From Anaerolineales bacterium (GTDB taxonomy: Bacteria; Chloroflexota; Anaerolineae; Anaerolineales; Villigracilaceae): a stretch of 64,000 nt of DNA. Shown piece after piece: positions 1 to 10,007 of the stretch. Numbering within the stretch: position 1 is the stretch's first letter; every line of letters starts with the position of its first letter. The stretch is taken from positions 155,332 to 219,331 of the forward strand of contig JAIXKJ010000008.1 in the NCBI GenBank assembly GCA_026928255.1. Reading direction: 5' to 3'. The translations under genes and the position numbers were made by a program. The notes beneath the pieces are model-generated. The model saw nothing but the letters and a program-made list of their open reading frames with translations. It had not been told where the DNA came from and did not search any database.

Positions 1-10
1 GCAATCCGCT

Positions 11-355
11 TTAATATCTGCCGACGGACGAATCGGCTTGGACGGCGTAAGCGTCTATGCCGCCGCCGACGTCGAAGACGTTTTTGAATCCCTGACTGAT
101 TAGCCAGCCGACCGTCTGCGCGCTGCGGCTGCCGTGATGGCAAAGCACATAAAGCGCAAGGTTTCCTTGCCGCGCCGCTTCGGGGAGCGCGGACAAACCT
201 TCGGCGGCGAGACGACTCAACGGCGCAACTTCCAGCCGTCGGTCTTGGATTTTGGCGAAGTTCAGTTCGTCCAACTCGCGCACGTCGAGCAGAATAAACT
301 CTTCGTCAGATTTTAGTTTTTCATTTAACTCGTTGACTGAAATTCTAGGCAGCAT
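11..355 (-). CDS. Single-domain rhodanese-like sulfurtransferase
   Basis: Small cytoplasmic rhodanese-fold protein of 114 aa, the usual length of a single-domain rhodanese. The strand-helix start ISVNEL, the LLDVRE motif (about residues 22-27) and the active-site loop CHHGSRS with Cys72 are all visible, so the persulfide-carrying cysteine is present. Such proteins move sulfane sulfur; the acceptor cannot be told from sequence. It overlaps the end of the glucan phosphorylase gene by 11 bases and is probably translated from the same mRNA. No signal peptide is seen. The family call is firm; the physiological role is unknown. Confidence 0.88.
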   Translation of the reverse strand: MLPRISVNELNEKLKSDEEFILLDVRELDELNFAKIQDRRLEVAPLSRLAAEGLSALPEAARQGNLALYVLCHHGSRSAQTVGWLISQGFKNVFDVGGGIDAYAVQADSSVGRY

Positions 356-2495
356 TATTTTTGCTTTTCGAGGCCGGCAAATAGAAACGTTCGGCGTATT
401 CTTTGACCATGCGGCGCGTGGAAAATTGCGGCAGGACGGTCTTCATCGACTCTTTCATCAGCGCCAGCCATTCGGTCGAGAGCAAATCTTTGGGGTCGCG
501 GTTGTAATATTTGGCGATGATTTGATGTTCGAGCGTGTCGTATAAATCCAGCGCGTCCGCCGCGTCTTGCGCTTCGTTTGATTCGTATTTCGCTTCGCTG
601 CCAATCTTCCAGCCGTTGTTGCCGTTGTAGGCTTCGCACCACCAGCCGTCCATGACCGAGAAATTCGGCACGCCGTTGATGGCGGCTTTCATGCCGCTTG
701 TGCCGCTGGCTTCGTAGGGGCGGCGCGGCGTGTTCATCCATACGTCCACGCCTTGCACGAGATGACGCGCGAGGTGCATGTCGTAATCTTCGACGAAGAC
801 GATGCGCCCGCCGTTTTCGGCGCGTTTGGCGGTGTGATAAACCTGTTGAATTAATTTCTTGCCTGGGTCGTCGGCGGGGTGGGCTTTGCCAGCGAAGATG
901 ATTTGCACCGGCATATTCGGGCGGTTGATTAATTCGAGCAGACGCTCCACGTCCGAGAGAATCAGGCTAGCGCGTTTGTAGGTGGCGAAGCGCCGCGCAA
1001 AGCCGATGGTCAGCGCGTAGGGGTTAATCAGCACGCCGGAGGCGACGACCTGCACGGGGTGAAATCCGCCGGCCGTCCAGCGGTCGCGGACGCGCTCCTT
1101 AAGGTAAAACGACAGTTTGCGTTTTAGGTGCAGATGCACGCCCCAGAGTTCCTTTTCGGGGATTGTGTCTAAGCGTTCCATCCATTCGCGCTCGTCGAGG
1201 TGGTCGTACCAATCTTCGCCGAGATATTTTTCCAGCAAGACGTTCATGCGCCGCGCCAGCCAATTGCGGGTGTGGACTCCGTTGGTAACGTGTTGAATCG
1301 GCGCGACGTTGGATTTGCCGTCGCTCCAAAGGAACTTCCACATTTCGCGCGCCACTTCGCCGTGAAGTTGCGAAACGCCGTTCGAGGCGGCGGATAATTT
1401 CAACGCCAGCACGGGCATGGAGTAAACGTCGCCGTAAGCGATTGAATGTTTGGCGACGTCCATAAATTCTTCGCGCGACAATCCCAACTCGCCCCAATAA
1501 TTTGCCAGATATTTTTCAACCAGCCAGAAGGGGAATTCGTCGTTGCCGGCCGGGACAGGCGTGTGCGTCGTGAAGACGTTCTGTCCGCGCGTGGCTTGAG
1601 CGGCCGCGTTAAACGCCGCGCCAGCGGCGACTTGTTCGCGAATCCGCTCCAACGTCAGGAAAGCGGCGTGCCCTTCGTTCATGTGCCAGACGGCGGGGTC
1701 GTAACCCAGCGCCCGCAAAGCGCGCACGCCGCCAATCCCCAATAAACTTTCTTGCATGATGCGCCGATCCAAATCCGACCAGTAGAGGCGGGCGGTGAGC
1801 AGGCGGTCGTAATCGCTGTTGCCTTCGACGTTGGAATCGAGCAGGTAAAGCGGCACGCGCCCGACGCGCGCTTCCCAAATTTGCGCGTACAGTTTGCGGT
1901 CGGGGAATTCAAAGGAGACAGTCAGCGGTTTGCCGTCTTTGAGGACGAGCGAAACGGGCAAGTCTTCAAAGGAGATGATGTTGTTGACGGCTTCTTGCCA
2001 GCCGTCTTCGGTGATGCGTTGGGTGAAATAGCCCTGCGCGTACATGAAGCCGACGGCGACCAAAGGCAACCCTAAATCGGAGGCTTCTTTGAGATGGTCC
2101 CCCGCCAGCACGCCCAAGCCGCCCGAATAAATGGGCAGCGTTTCGTGCAAGCCGTATTCCATCGAGAAGTAGGCGACGGGGCGAGTCAACTCGGCGTGGT
2201 TGACGGCAGACCACGTTTCTTTTTTGAAATAAGAATCAAAGGATTGCATGACCGCGTCGTATTGACGCAGGTAGTCGTCGTCTTGCGCGGCTTGATTTAA
2301 GCGCGCGCGCCCGGCTTCTTTGAGCATGCGAATCGGGTTGTGGTTGACTTGCTCGAAGAGGTCAAAGTCTAATCGTCCGAAGAGGTAGGCGGCTTCGGGA
2401 TGCCAAGACCACCATAAATTTGTGGCGAGTTCGCCCAAGCGCCCAATGCGCTCTGGCAGTTCAAATTTTTGCGAGGGGGAGGATAAAAATTTCAT
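345..2495 (-). CDS. glgP: Alpha-glucan (glycogen/starch) phosphorylase
   Basis: Glycosyltransferase 35 family enzyme releasing glucose-1-phosphate from glycogen-like alpha-1,4-glucan. The N-terminus (RIGRLGELATNLWWSWHPEA) is the DUF3417-type head of the short alpha-glucan phosphorylases. Near the C-terminus, EASGTSGMKAAING carries the pyridoxal-phosphate lysine (about Lys603). I start it at ATG 2495 (716 aa): a longer reading to TTG 2561 would place the start codon inside the -35 box of a good promoter (2533-2561), so those 22 codons cannot be in that transcript. The rhodanese gene follows with an 11-base overlap. Family confident; exact substrate (glycogen or maltodextrin) not resolved. Confidence 0.93.
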   Translation of the reverse strand: MKFLSSPSQKFELPERIGRLGELATNLWWSWHPEAAYLFGRLDFDLFEQVNHNPIRMLKEAGRARLNQAAQDDDYLRQYDAVMQSFDSYFKKETWSAVNHAELTRPVAYFSMEYGLHETLPIYSGGLGVLAGDHLKEASDLGLPLVAVGFMYAQGYFTQRITEDGWQEAVNNIISFEDLPVSLVLKDGKPLTVSFEFPDRKLYAQIWEARVGRVPLYLLDSNVEGNSDYDRLLTARLYWSDLDRRIMQESLLGIGGVRALRALGYDPAVWHMNEGHAAFLTLERIREQVAAGAAFNAAAQATRGQNVFTTHTPVPAGNDEFPFWLVEKYLANYWGELGLSREEFMDVAKHSIAYGDVYSMPVLALKLSAASNGVSQLHGEVAREMWKFLWSDGKSNVAPIQHVTNGVHTRNWLARRMNVLLEKYLGEDWYDHLDEREWMERLDTIPEKELWGVHLHLKRKLSFYLKERVRDRWTAGGFHPVQVVASGVLINPYALTIGFARRFATYKRASLILSDVERLLELINRPNMPVQIIFAGKAHPADDPGKKLIQQVYHTAKRAENGGRIVFVEDYDMHLARHLVQGVDVWMNTPRRPYEASGTSGMKAAINGVPNFSVMDGWWCEAYNGNNGWKIGSEAKYESNEAQDAADALDLYDTLEHQIIAKYYNRDPKDLLSTEWLALMKESMKTVLPQFSTRRMVKEYAERFYLPASKSKNNAA

Positions 2496-2532
2496 AGCGG
2501 AATCATACCTTATTGTTTTGTCGGATGAGGGG

Positions 2533-2561
2533 ATTGTACGGTTAATTTGTTGCGCGGTCAA
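2533..2561 (-). promoter_or_regulatory. Sigma70-type promoter of the glucan phosphorylase operon
   Basis: On the minus strand TTGACC (2561-2556) is followed by a 17-nt spacer and TACAAT (2538-2533). Transcription should start near 2526, about 30 nt before ATG 2495. This is one of the best promoter matches in the window and it decides the start codon. Confidence 0.7.
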
Positions 2562-2579
2562 ACAATATTTTATTAGAGC

Positions 2580-2661
2580 GCGTCTGAAAATCTAAACGCA
2601 GAGATTTTTTTCTTTAAGTCTCGCCGCCTTTGCGGTGATATAAAATGGATTTTTCAGACGC
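2580..2661. repeat. Intergenic dispersed repeat with terminal inverted 11-mers
   Basis: GCGTCTGAAAA (2580-2590) is inverted at 2651-2661. Inside lies a segment with GCAGAG and, further on, GCCTTTGCGGTGA, which resembles 39571-39624. The same 11-mer occurs once more at 58633-58643. It lies between divergent genes and shows no coding potential. Confidence 0.6.
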
Positions 2662-2706
2662 TTTCTTGGGTTTACAATCGTTCTAATTTCTTCATCAGGA
2701 GGCATA

Positions 2707-4620
2707 ATGCGCGGAAATCGTTTTCGGGCGAGTCAGCCCGACGAAAAACCCAAAGTTACCCTCGCGCTTTTAAAGCGCGTTCTCAGGTACGCAAAACCGT
2801 ATCGTTGGCAATTAATCGGCATGTTGGCGACCATCTTGCTCAGTTCGGGATTGTCGCTACTCACGCCGCTCATCTTCCGCAACATGATTGACGTGGTGTT
2901 GCCCGCCAAAGACCTCGCCCGCCTCGTCTGGCTGACGTTGGCGCTGCTCGCCATCCCCGTGCTAAACGGCGGAATTCGCATCTCGCAACGCCGATTAAAT
3001 TCCGCCGTCGGCGAGGGCGTTATCTACGATTTGCGCTCGCAACTCTTCGGGCGTTTGCAGCGCATGTCGCTGCGTTTCTTCACTAACACCAAAACGGGCG
3101 AGTTGATGTCGCGCCTTAATAACGACGTCGTCGGCGCGCAAAACGCCATCAGCAGCACCATCGTGGACATCGTTACCAACTCCGTGCAAACGCTGGCGCT
3201 GTTAATCGTCATGCTTTCGCTTGAATGGCGGCTGACCTTAATCAGCGCGTTGATTTTGCCCTTCTTCATCATCGCCGCCCGCAAATTGGAGGTCGTCCTG
3301 CGCGACATTGCGCGGCATTCGATGAGCGTCAACGCCAAGATGAACGCGCACATGAACGAGACGCTCAACATCGGCGGCGCGCTGTTGGTCAAACTTTTTG
3401 GGCGCGCCAACGAAGAGGAACGCCGCTTCCGCGAACGCGCCGCCAGCGTGCGCGACATCGGCATCCGCCGCGCGGTTATTGGCTCGTCGTTTATGGTCGT
3501 CTTCGCTTTAGTTACCGCCGTCGGCACGGCGTTGGTGTACGGCATTGGCGGTTACTTCGTCATCATGGACGTGTTCACCGTCGGCACAATTGTGGCGCTC
3601 GGTTCGTATCTCTCGCAGTTCTACGGCGCGTTGCAAGACCTCGCCAGCGCGCCGGTAGATTTTTCCACTTCGATGGTCAGTTTCGAGCGCGTCTTTGAAA
3701 TTATGGATCTGCCGCTCGACATCGCCGAAAAAGAAAACGCAATCGTCTTAAAAGAAGCGCGCGGCGAATTGCAATTTGACAACGTCTCTTTCGACTACGA
3801 AACGGATTATTCGATTTTGCTGAAAGAAGTCAAACGCTACGGGCGGCACGAAGACGTTCGCGCCGTTTTTTCGGATTCGGTTTCGGCTGAGTCAGTCGGC
3901 GCGGACTCCGTCGAAGCCGAATCAACCTCCCAAGCCCGTTCCATCGCCTTAGAAGGAATCTCCTTTACCGCCAAGCCCGGTCAGTTGATCGCCCTCGTCG
4001 GTCCCAGCGGCGCGGGAAAAACGACGACAACTTATCTCATCCCGCGCTTGTACGACCCCAGCGCGGGCGTCGTCCGCGTGGACGGCATCGACTTAAAAGA
4101 CCTGACGCTTGAATCTTTGGCGAACGCAATCGGCATGGTAACGCAAGAGACGTACCTCTTTCACGACACCATCCGCCTTAACCTGACCTACGCCAACCCC
4201 AACGCCGCGCAAGCGGACGTGGAGTCCGCCGCGCGCGCCGCCAACATCCACAACTTCATCGCCGCCTTGCCTAACGGCTACGACACCGTCGTCGGCGAAC
4301 GCGGTTACCGCTTAAGCGGCGGCGAAAGACAGCGCATCGCGTTGGCGCGGGTGATTTTGAAAAATCCGCGCATTTTGGTTTTGGACGAAGCCACCAGTTC
4401 GCTCGACAGCGAATCCGAAGCGCTGATTCAAGAAGCGTTGAAGCGCGTTATGGCGGGGCGCACTTCGATTGTCATCGCCCATCGCCTGTCCACCATTTTG
4501 GCGGCGGACTTAATCCTCGTTATGGATCGCGGGCGCATCGTCGAGCGCGGCACGCACGAAGATTTGCTGGCGCTGAACGGTCTGTACAGCCATTTATATA
4601 ACACGCAATTTAGGAGTTAG
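2707..4620 (+). CDS. ABC exporter half-transporter (fused TMD-NBD, MsbA/LmrA-like)
   Basis: A 637-aa fused permease-ATPase. The N-terminal 320 residues contain the six-helix type-I exporter domain. The ATPase part has Walker A GPSGAGKTT, Q-loop VTQETYLF, signature LSGGERQR, Walker B ILVLDEATSSLD and H-loop IVIAHRLST, so it should be active, working as a homodimer or heterodimer in the inner membrane. A strong SD (AGGAGG, 2697-2702) lies 4 nt before ATG. Odd: about 50 residues (361-411) are inserted in the first ATPase strand, just after the A-loop tyrosine, with a repeated DSV-x-AES motif; this makes the protein longer than the usual 580-610 aa. Substrate unknown (lipid, drug or peptide). Confidence 0.93.
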   Translation: MRGNRFRASQPDEKPKVTLALLKRVLRYAKPYRWQLIGMLATILLSSGLSLLTPLIFRNMIDVVLPAKDLARLVWLTLALLAIPVLNGGIRISQRRLNSAVGEGVIYDLRSQLFGRLQRMSLRFFTNTKTGELMSRLNNDVVGAQNAISSTIVDIVTNSVQTLALLIVMLSLEWRLTLISALILPFFIIAARKLEVVLRDIARHSMSVNAKMNAHMNETLNIGGALLVKLFGRANEEERRFRERAASVRDIGIRRAVIGSSFMVVFALVTAVGTALVYGIGGYFVIMDVFTVGTIVALGSYLSQFYGALQDLASAPVDFSTSMVSFERVFEIMDLPLDIAEKENAIVLKEARGELQFDNVSFDYETDYSILLKEVKRYGRHEDVRAVFSDSVSAESVGADSVEAESTSQARSIALEGISFTAKPGQLIALVGPSGAGKTTTTYLIPRLYDPSAGVVRVDGIDLKDLTLESLANAIGMVTQETYLFHDTIRLNLTYANPNAAQADVESAARAANIHNFIAALPNGYDTVVGERGYRLSGGERQRIALARVILKNPRILVLDEATSSLDSESEALIQEALKRVMAGRTSIVIAHRLSTILAADLILVMDRGRIVERGTHEDLLALNGLYSHLYNTQFRS

Positions 4621-4670
4621 CGTTTTGTCAAAAAGCCTTTAACGCAAAAAAAAAACGACGACAATTTTGC

Positions 4671-4683
4671 TATACTACTTCTA
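4671..4683 (+). promoter_or_regulatory. Extended -10 promoter of a probably leaderless ppc mRNA
   Basis: TGC followed by TATACT (4671-4676) forms an extended -10 element whose last base is only 6 nt from ATG 4683. The expected start site therefore falls on or next to the initiation codon. No Shine-Dalgarno sequence is present. A run of ten A residues lies just upstream at 4646-4655. Confidence 0.55.
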
Positions 4684-7385
4684 TGAACATTTCCGAAAAC
4701 ATTCATCTGCTTGGCGGGCTGTTGGGAGAGGTCATCTCCGAGTTGGAATCGCCGCGCTTATTTGAAATCGAAGAGAGCATTCGCGCTCTGGCAAAAGCGC
4801 GGCGCGGCGGCGACGCTCAAGCCGAAGCGGAATTGCGGAAGCGCGTGTCGCAATTATCCGCCGCCGACTCGCGAGTCGTCGCTTCCGCTTTTGCCGCCTA
4901 CTTCGACCTCGTCAACCTCGCCGAAGAGAATCACCGCGTGCAGTTGCTCCGTCAGCGCGAGAGCGAAGCCTTCCCGCAACCCAGCGCGGAATCCATCGGC
5001 GAAGCGATTGCTTTGCTCAAACAGCGCGGCGTTTCGTCCGCGCAAATGGCGGCGCTGCTCGATTCGCTTTCCATCGAGTTGGTCTTAACCGCCCACCCCA
5101 CCGAAGCCCGTCGCCGCACCATCCTCTCGAAGACCGAGCGCATCGCCGAACTGCTCGATTTGCTCAACCGCGTCGGACTCTCCGCGCGCGAAAAGCGCGA
5201 CGCGCAAAACGAATTGCGCGCCGTCGTCTCCTCCCTTTGGCTGACCGACCGCGCGCGCGCCGAAAAATTGAGCGTTACCGACGAAGTCCGCACGGGCATG
5301 TATTTTGTCGATTCGTTTTTCTGGAATCAAATTCCGCGCGTTTACCGCGATTTGGAAGAAGCGCTCGCAACGCATTATCCCGACCTGACCGCGCCGCGCC
5401 GCTGGCTGAAACTCGCCTCGTGGATCGGCGGCGACCGCGACGGCAATCCCTTCGTTACCGCGCCCATCACCGCCGAAACCTTGCGCCTGCATCGCGGACT
5501 CGCCGTCGAAAACCTGCGGCGCGATTTTCAAGAGTTAGGCCGCCGCTTAAGCGTCAGTTCCAATCGCATTCCGCCGCCGCCCGAACTTTTAGCGTGGATT
5601 GAAAATCGTCGTCCCTTCCCCAAACACGTCGAGTACATCGAAAAGCGCTACGCGACCGAACCCTACCGCCTCGCGCTGGCGCTGTTAGCCTACGATTTGG
5701 GCGAAGCCTCCAAAGACGACATGACGCGCCGTTTGCTTGGCGATTACGAACATCACGCGCTGATTAACGTCGAGCATTTGCTCGAACCGTTGCGCCTAAT
5801 CGCTTCCGCGCTGCCGCAAAGTTTGACGCAAAATTCTTTACAAACCGTCATTCACAAAACGGAAATCTTCGGCTTGTACGCGGCGCGTTTAGACCTGCGC
5901 GAAGATTCGAGCCGCTTCAATGCCGCGTTGAGCGAAGTCCTGCGCGCCTTGAAAATTGAATCTGATTTTGAAGCGCTGTCCAACGAAAAGCGAGTCGCGC
6001 TGTTGGAACGCCTGCTCGACGAACCGACTCCCAGCCTCGCGCCCAATTTGGGAGTCAGCGCCGCCGTCGCAGAGACTTGGTCGCTTTTCAAATTAATCGG
6101 GCGCGCCGACGAAATCTACGGCGCGGACTTGCTCGGGCCGGTCGTCATCTCGATGGCGCGTTCCGCCGCCGACGTGCTTGCCGTTTTGCTTTTGGCGCAA
6201 TGGGGCGGATGCAAAACGCTGCCGTCCATTGCGCCGCTGTTTGAGACGATTCAAGATTTGGAAGACGCGCCCGCCGTCCTTGAAGAGTTGCTCGCCTGCA
6301 ATTTTTACCGCCGCCATCTCAAAACGCGCAACGACGAACAGATGATTATGATCGGCTATTCCGACAGCAACAAAGACGGCGGCTACGTCATCGCCAATTG
6401 GAGTTTGTATCAAGCGCAAGAAGAGATCGCGCAAGTCGCCGCCAAACACGGGCTGCGGCTGACTCTCTTTCACGGGCGCGGCGGCACCATCGCGCGCGGC
6501 GGCGGGCCGGCGAACATCGCCATCCGCGCTCAGCCGCCGGGCAGCGTCAACGGGCGCTTTCGCTTAACCGAACAAGGCGAAATCATCGCCTCGCGCTACG
6601 CCAACCCGGGGCTGGCGCATCGCCATCTGGAACAGATTGCCAACGCCGTGCTGCTGGCTTCCGCGCCGAAAAGCGCCGAAGGGATTCCCGTCCGCTGGCG
6701 CGAAGCGCTGGATTCTATTTCGCAAGTCGGTCGGCGCGTCTATCGCGGGCTGGTTTACGAAACGCCGGGCTTCATCGAATTTTGGGAAGAGGCGACTCCG
6801 CTGGACGAGATTAAACGCCTGCACATTGGGTCGCGCCCCGCCGCGCGCGCCAAGACCGGCGCAGTGAATCAAATCCGCGCCATCCCGTGGGTCTTCTCGT
6901 GGATGCAAAGCCGCTTCAACTTGCCTAGTTGGTACAGTCTCGGTTCGGCGCTGCAAGCGTTGGACGACTTGCCGCTGCTGCGCGAGATGTACGAAGGCTG
7001 GCTGTTCTTCCGCGCTTTGCTGAACAACTCCGAGATGTCGCTGCTCAAAGCGGATATGGGCATCTCCGCGCTTTATGTCGGGTTGGCTAAAGATCAAGGG
7101 TTGGCGCAAAAAATCTTCGGCGAAGTCCGCGCCGAATACGAGCGCGCGCGCGAGACCGTTTTACAAATCAGCGGACATCAATCGCTGCTTGAACTCGAAC
7201 CCGTAACGCAGCAAGCCATTCAACTTCGCAACCCCTATGTGGACCCGCTCAATTACATCCAAGTTGAAACGCTCAAACGCCTGCGCGGGCTGAAAGACCA
7301 AGAAGGAAGCGAAGCCCACGCCTTGCGCGAAGTGATGACCGTAACGATTAACGGCATCGCCGCGGGCTTGAGGAACACGGGCTAA
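4683..7385 (+). CDS. ppc: Phosphoenolpyruvate carboxylase
   Basis: Cytoplasmic anaplerotic enzyme converting phosphoenolpyruvate and bicarbonate to oxaloacetate. At 900 aa it is of normal bacterial length. Diagnostic motifs are VLTAHPTEARRR (catalytic His about residue 138), GGDRDGNPFVT, the glycine-rich FHGRGGTIARGGGP (about residue 595) and NSEMSLLKADMGI near the C-terminus. The last residues, AAGLRNTG, match the conserved C-terminal tail needed for activity in this family. It stands alone on the plus strand between the ABC exporter and clpC and has its own promoter directly at the start codon. Confidence 0.97.
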   Translation: MNISENIHLLGGLLGEVISELESPRLFEIEESIRALAKARRGGDAQAEAELRKRVSQLSAADSRVVASAFAAYFDLVNLAEENHRVQLLRQRESEAFPQPSAESIGEAIALLKQRGVSSAQMAALLDSLSIELVLTAHPTEARRRTILSKTERIAELLDLLNRVGLSAREKRDAQNELRAVVSSLWLTDRARAEKLSVTDEVRTGMYFVDSFFWNQIPRVYRDLEEALATHYPDLTAPRRWLKLASWIGGDRDGNPFVTAPITAETLRLHRGLAVENLRRDFQELGRRLSVSSNRIPPPPELLAWIENRRPFPKHVEYIEKRYATEPYRLALALLAYDLGEASKDDMTRRLLGDYEHHALINVEHLLEPLRLIASALPQSLTQNSLQTVIHKTEIFGLYAARLDLREDSSRFNAALSEVLRALKIESDFEALSNEKRVALLERLLDEPTPSLAPNLGVSAAVAETWSLFKLIGRADEIYGADLLGPVVISMARSAADVLAVLLLAQWGGCKTLPSIAPLFETIQDLEDAPAVLEELLACNFYRRHLKTRNDEQMIMIGYSDSNKDGGYVIANWSLYQAQEEIAQVAAKHGLRLTLFHGRGGTIARGGGPANIAIRAQPPGSVNGRFRLTEQGEIIASRYANPGLAHRHLEQIANAVLLASAPKSAEGIPVRWREALDSISQVGRRVYRGLVYETPGFIEFWEEATPLDEIKRLHIGSRPAARAKTGAVNQIRAIPWVFSWMQSRFNLPSWYSLGSALQALDDLPLLREMYEGWLFFRALLNNSEMSLLKADMGISALYVGLAKDQGLAQKIFGEVRAEYERARETVLQISGHQSLLELEPVTQQAIQLRNPYVDPLNYIQVETLKRLRGLKDQEGSEAHALREVMTVTINGIAAGLRNTG

Positions 7386-7483
7386 TCGCCCAAAAGCGGC
7401 GTTTTCTTGCAAAAAAGCGAAGATTCGCGCGTTATGTAATTAAACTCTAACTTTATTCCTACGCGAGAACGGGGGCTTTTTGG

Positions 7484-7489
7484 TAGAAT
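7484..7489 (+). promoter_or_regulatory. Possible extended -10 box for clpC
   Basis: TGG followed by TAGAAT lies 26 nt before ATG 7516, with an SD (AGGAG, 7504-7508) in between. I find no good -35 box and no CIRCE or CtsR-type operator, so stress control is not visible here. Confidence 0.35.
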
Positions 7490-7515
7490 TTACGAAGGAA
7501 TTTAGGAGAACTATT

Positions 7516-9996
7516 ATGGCTGGCATGAGTAATTTTACACAGCGCGCGAAGCGCGTCCTCACCCTCGCTCATCAAGAGGCGGAACGCGCTCGCCAGAGCG
7601 CCATCGGCACGGAACATCTGCTGTTGGGTTTGCTCACTGAGGAAGGCGGAGTCGCCGGGCGCGTGTTGCGCGATTTAGGCATGTCCTTAGATCGCGTGCG
7701 CGAGTTCGTCGGGCGCGTCTCTAGCCCTTCGCCGCTCTTTGATTCGAACAAAATCGAACTGTCGTCCGAGACTCAGCAAGTCCTCGAATTTGCGGTGGAA
7801 GAAGCCCGCCGTCTCGGTCATCACTATATCGGCACGGAACATATTTTATTGGGATTAGTCCGCTTTGAGAATACGGCGCTCGAAGCCTTGCGCCGACTGG
7901 GCGTAACGCCCGACCAGATTCGCCGACAGACGCGGCGCGTCTTGAACGAATCCGCCTCTTCTTCGTCGCCGACGCCGTCCGGCGCGCCCCCGACTCGCGG
8001 CGCAGCCGCCAACCCGAAGACTCCGCTGGTAGATCAACTGGCGACCGACCTAACCGCCAAAGCGGAAGAGAAAAAACTCGACCCGGTCATCGGGCGGCAA
8101 ATGGAGATCGAGCGCGTCATCCAAATTTTGGCGCGGCGCACAAAGAACAACCCCGCGTTGATTGGCGAGCCGGGCGTCGGCAAGACAGCCATCGTCGAAG
8201 GGCTGGCGCAACGCATCATCGAAGGCGACGTCCCCGCGCCGTTGATAAACAAGCGTCTGCTTCAATTGGACGTCGGCTCGTTGGTGGCGGGGACGATGTA
8301 TCGCGGACAATTTGAGGAACGCCTAAAACGCATCATTGACGAGTTGAAGCAATCGGGCGCGATTCTGTTCATTGACGAAGTTCACATGCTCGTCGGGGCG
8401 GGCGCGGCGGGTTCTTCCGTAGACGCGGCGAACATCCTCAAGCCCGCGCTTTCTCGCGGCGAGTTGCAAGTCATCGGCGCGACGACGCTCGAAGAATATC
8501 GCAAGCACATCGAGTCGGACGCGGCGCTGGAACGGCGCTTCCAACCCGTGCAAGTGGACGAGCCTTCGGAAGAAGAGACGATTGAAATTCTGAAAGGCAT
8601 TCGCTCGGCGTACGAAGAGCATCACCATTTGGTCATCTCGGACGACGCGCTCAAAGCCGCCGCGCACCTTTCCACGCGCTACGTTACCGAGCGCTTTTTG
8701 CCCGACAAAGCGATTGACTTGATTGACGAATCGTCCTCTCGCGTGCGAATGTATAAAAGCCCCGCCGCGAAACAATCGAAAGATTTATTTAGCCAACTGC
8801 GGCAGGCGCGTCAAAACCGCTCGCTGGCGAACGAAGAAAACAACGTCGAAGACGTGCGCGAATGGGAAGAGCGCGAACTCGACCTCAACCAACAAATTGA
8901 ACGTTTACGCACCGGCTGGGACCGCGCCAACAGTCCCGTCGTTACGGCGGAAGACATCGCCGAAGTCATCTCCATGTGGACGGGCGTCCCGCTGATGCAA
9001 TTGACCGAAGAAGAGTCGCAGCGGTTGCTCAAAATGGAAGACGAACTTCGCAAAGCCATCGTCGGACAAGAAGACGCGATTGAAGCCATCTCGCGCGCCG
9101 TGCGCCGCGCCCGCGCTGGGTTGAAAAATCCGCAGCGACCAATCGGCTCGTTCATGTTCCTCGGACCGACCGGCGTCGGCAAGACCGAATTGACCAAAGC
9201 GCTCGCCAAATTTATGTTCGGCAGCGAAGACGCCGCCGTGATGTTAGACATGTCCGAATTTATGGAGCGGCACACCGCGTCGCGTTTGGTCGGCGCGCCT
9301 CCGGGCTATGTCGGCTACGAAGACGCCGGTCAACTGACCGAAGCGTTGCGCCGCCGCCCCTACTCGATCATCGTCTTCGACGAAATCGAAAAAGCGCACC
9401 CCGAAGTCCACAACATGCTTTTGCAAATCATGGAAGAAGGACACCTGAGCGACGCCAAAGGGCGCAAAGTGGACTTCCGCAACGCGATTATCGTGATGAC
9501 TTCCAACGTCGGCGCGGACGCCATCAAGAATCAATCTTCGCTCGGCTTCGCTTTGAAGCGCGACGAAGAGACCGAAGAACGCCTGACCTACGAAGACATG
9601 CGTAAGAAGTTGAACGAATCGCTCAAACGCGCCTTCCGCCCCGAATTCATCAACCGCGTGGATGCGGTGGTCATCTTCCGCGCCTTAAACAAAGAAGACA
9701 TCCGTCAGATCGTAACGCTCGAACTTGACAAAGTTTCCGAACGCCTCAAAGAACACGACCTGCGCCTCTCCGCGGCCGAAGAAGCGCTGGACTTGCTCGC
9801 CGAACAAGGTTACGACGCCGAATTTGGCGCGCGCCCGTTGCGCCGCGTCATTCAGATGAAAGTCGAAGACCCGCTTTCAGATAAATTGCTCGGCGGCGAA
9901 TTCGCCGACGGCGATTCAGTCGTCGTCAAAGTGGATGACGACGGCGAAATTGAATTGGAAAAATCTGCCGAGGCGTTGGCAGAGCCGAGTCTGTAA
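7516..9996 (+). CDS. clpC: ATP-dependent Clp protease ATP-binding subunit ClpC
   Basis: AAA+ unfoldase (826 aa) that feeds proteins to ClpP. Order of parts: double Clp-N repeat (residues 1-145), Ser/Pro linker, AAA module 1 with Walker [10 protein letters not shown] (about 218) and Walker [11 protein letters not shown], a short coiled-coil middle domain (about 415-460), AAA module 2 with Walker [10 protein letters not shown] (about 550) and [12 protein letters not shown], and the C-terminal small domain. The short middle domain makes it ClpC rather than ClpB. I use ATG 7516, which has AGGAG 7 nt upstream; the 12 upstream in-frame codons starting at TTG 7480 overlap the -10 box. clpP is not in the window. 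Confidence 0.95.
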   Translation: MAGMSNFTQRAKRVLTLAHQEAERARQSAIGTEHLLLGLLTEEGGVAGRVLRDLGMSLDRVREFVGRVSSPSPLFDSNKIELSSETQQVLEFAVEEARRLGHHYIGTEHILLGLVRFENTALEALRRLGVTPDQIRRQTRRVLNESASSSSPTPSGAPPTRGAAANPKTPLVDQLATDLTAKAEEKKLDPVIGRQMEIERVIQILARRTKNNPALIGEPGVGKTAIVEGLAQRIIEGDVPAPLINKRLLQLDVGSLVAGTMYRGQFEERLKRIIDELKQSGAILFIDEVHMLVGAGAAGSSVDAANILKPALSRGELQVIGATTLEEYRKHIESDAALERRFQPVQVDEPSEEETIEILKGIRSAYEEHHHLVISDDALKAAAHLSTRYVTERFLPDKAIDLIDESSSRVRMYKSPAAKQSKDLFSQLRQARQNRSLANEENNVEDVREWEERELDLNQQIERLRTGWDRANSPVVTAEDIAEVISMWTGVPLMQLTEEESQRLLKMEDELRKAIVGQEDAIEAISRAVRRARAGLKNPQRPIGSFMFLGPTGVGKTELTKALAKFMFGSEDAAVMLDMSEFMERHTASRLVGAPPGYVGYEDAGQLTEALRRRPYSIIVFDEIEKAHPEVHNMLLQIMEEGHLSDAKGRKVDFRNAIIVMTSNVGADAIKNQSSLGFALKRDEETEERLTYEDMRKKLNESLKRAFRPEFINRVDAVVIFRALNKEDIRQIVTLELDKVSERLKEHDLRLSAAEEALDLLAEQGYDAEFGARPLRRVIQMKVEDPLSDKLLGGEFADGDSVVVKVDDDGEIELEKSAEALAEPSL

Positions 9997-10007
9997 CAAC
10001 CAGCCTT

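Noticed and set aside
10..545. Plus-strand frames opposite the rhodanese and glgP end
   Set aside because: They overlap two well-supported genes and show no domain, start site or codon support.
7386..7515. CIRCE, CtsR or HspR operator upstream of clpC
   Set aside because: None of the known inverted-repeat patterns can be found in this gap.
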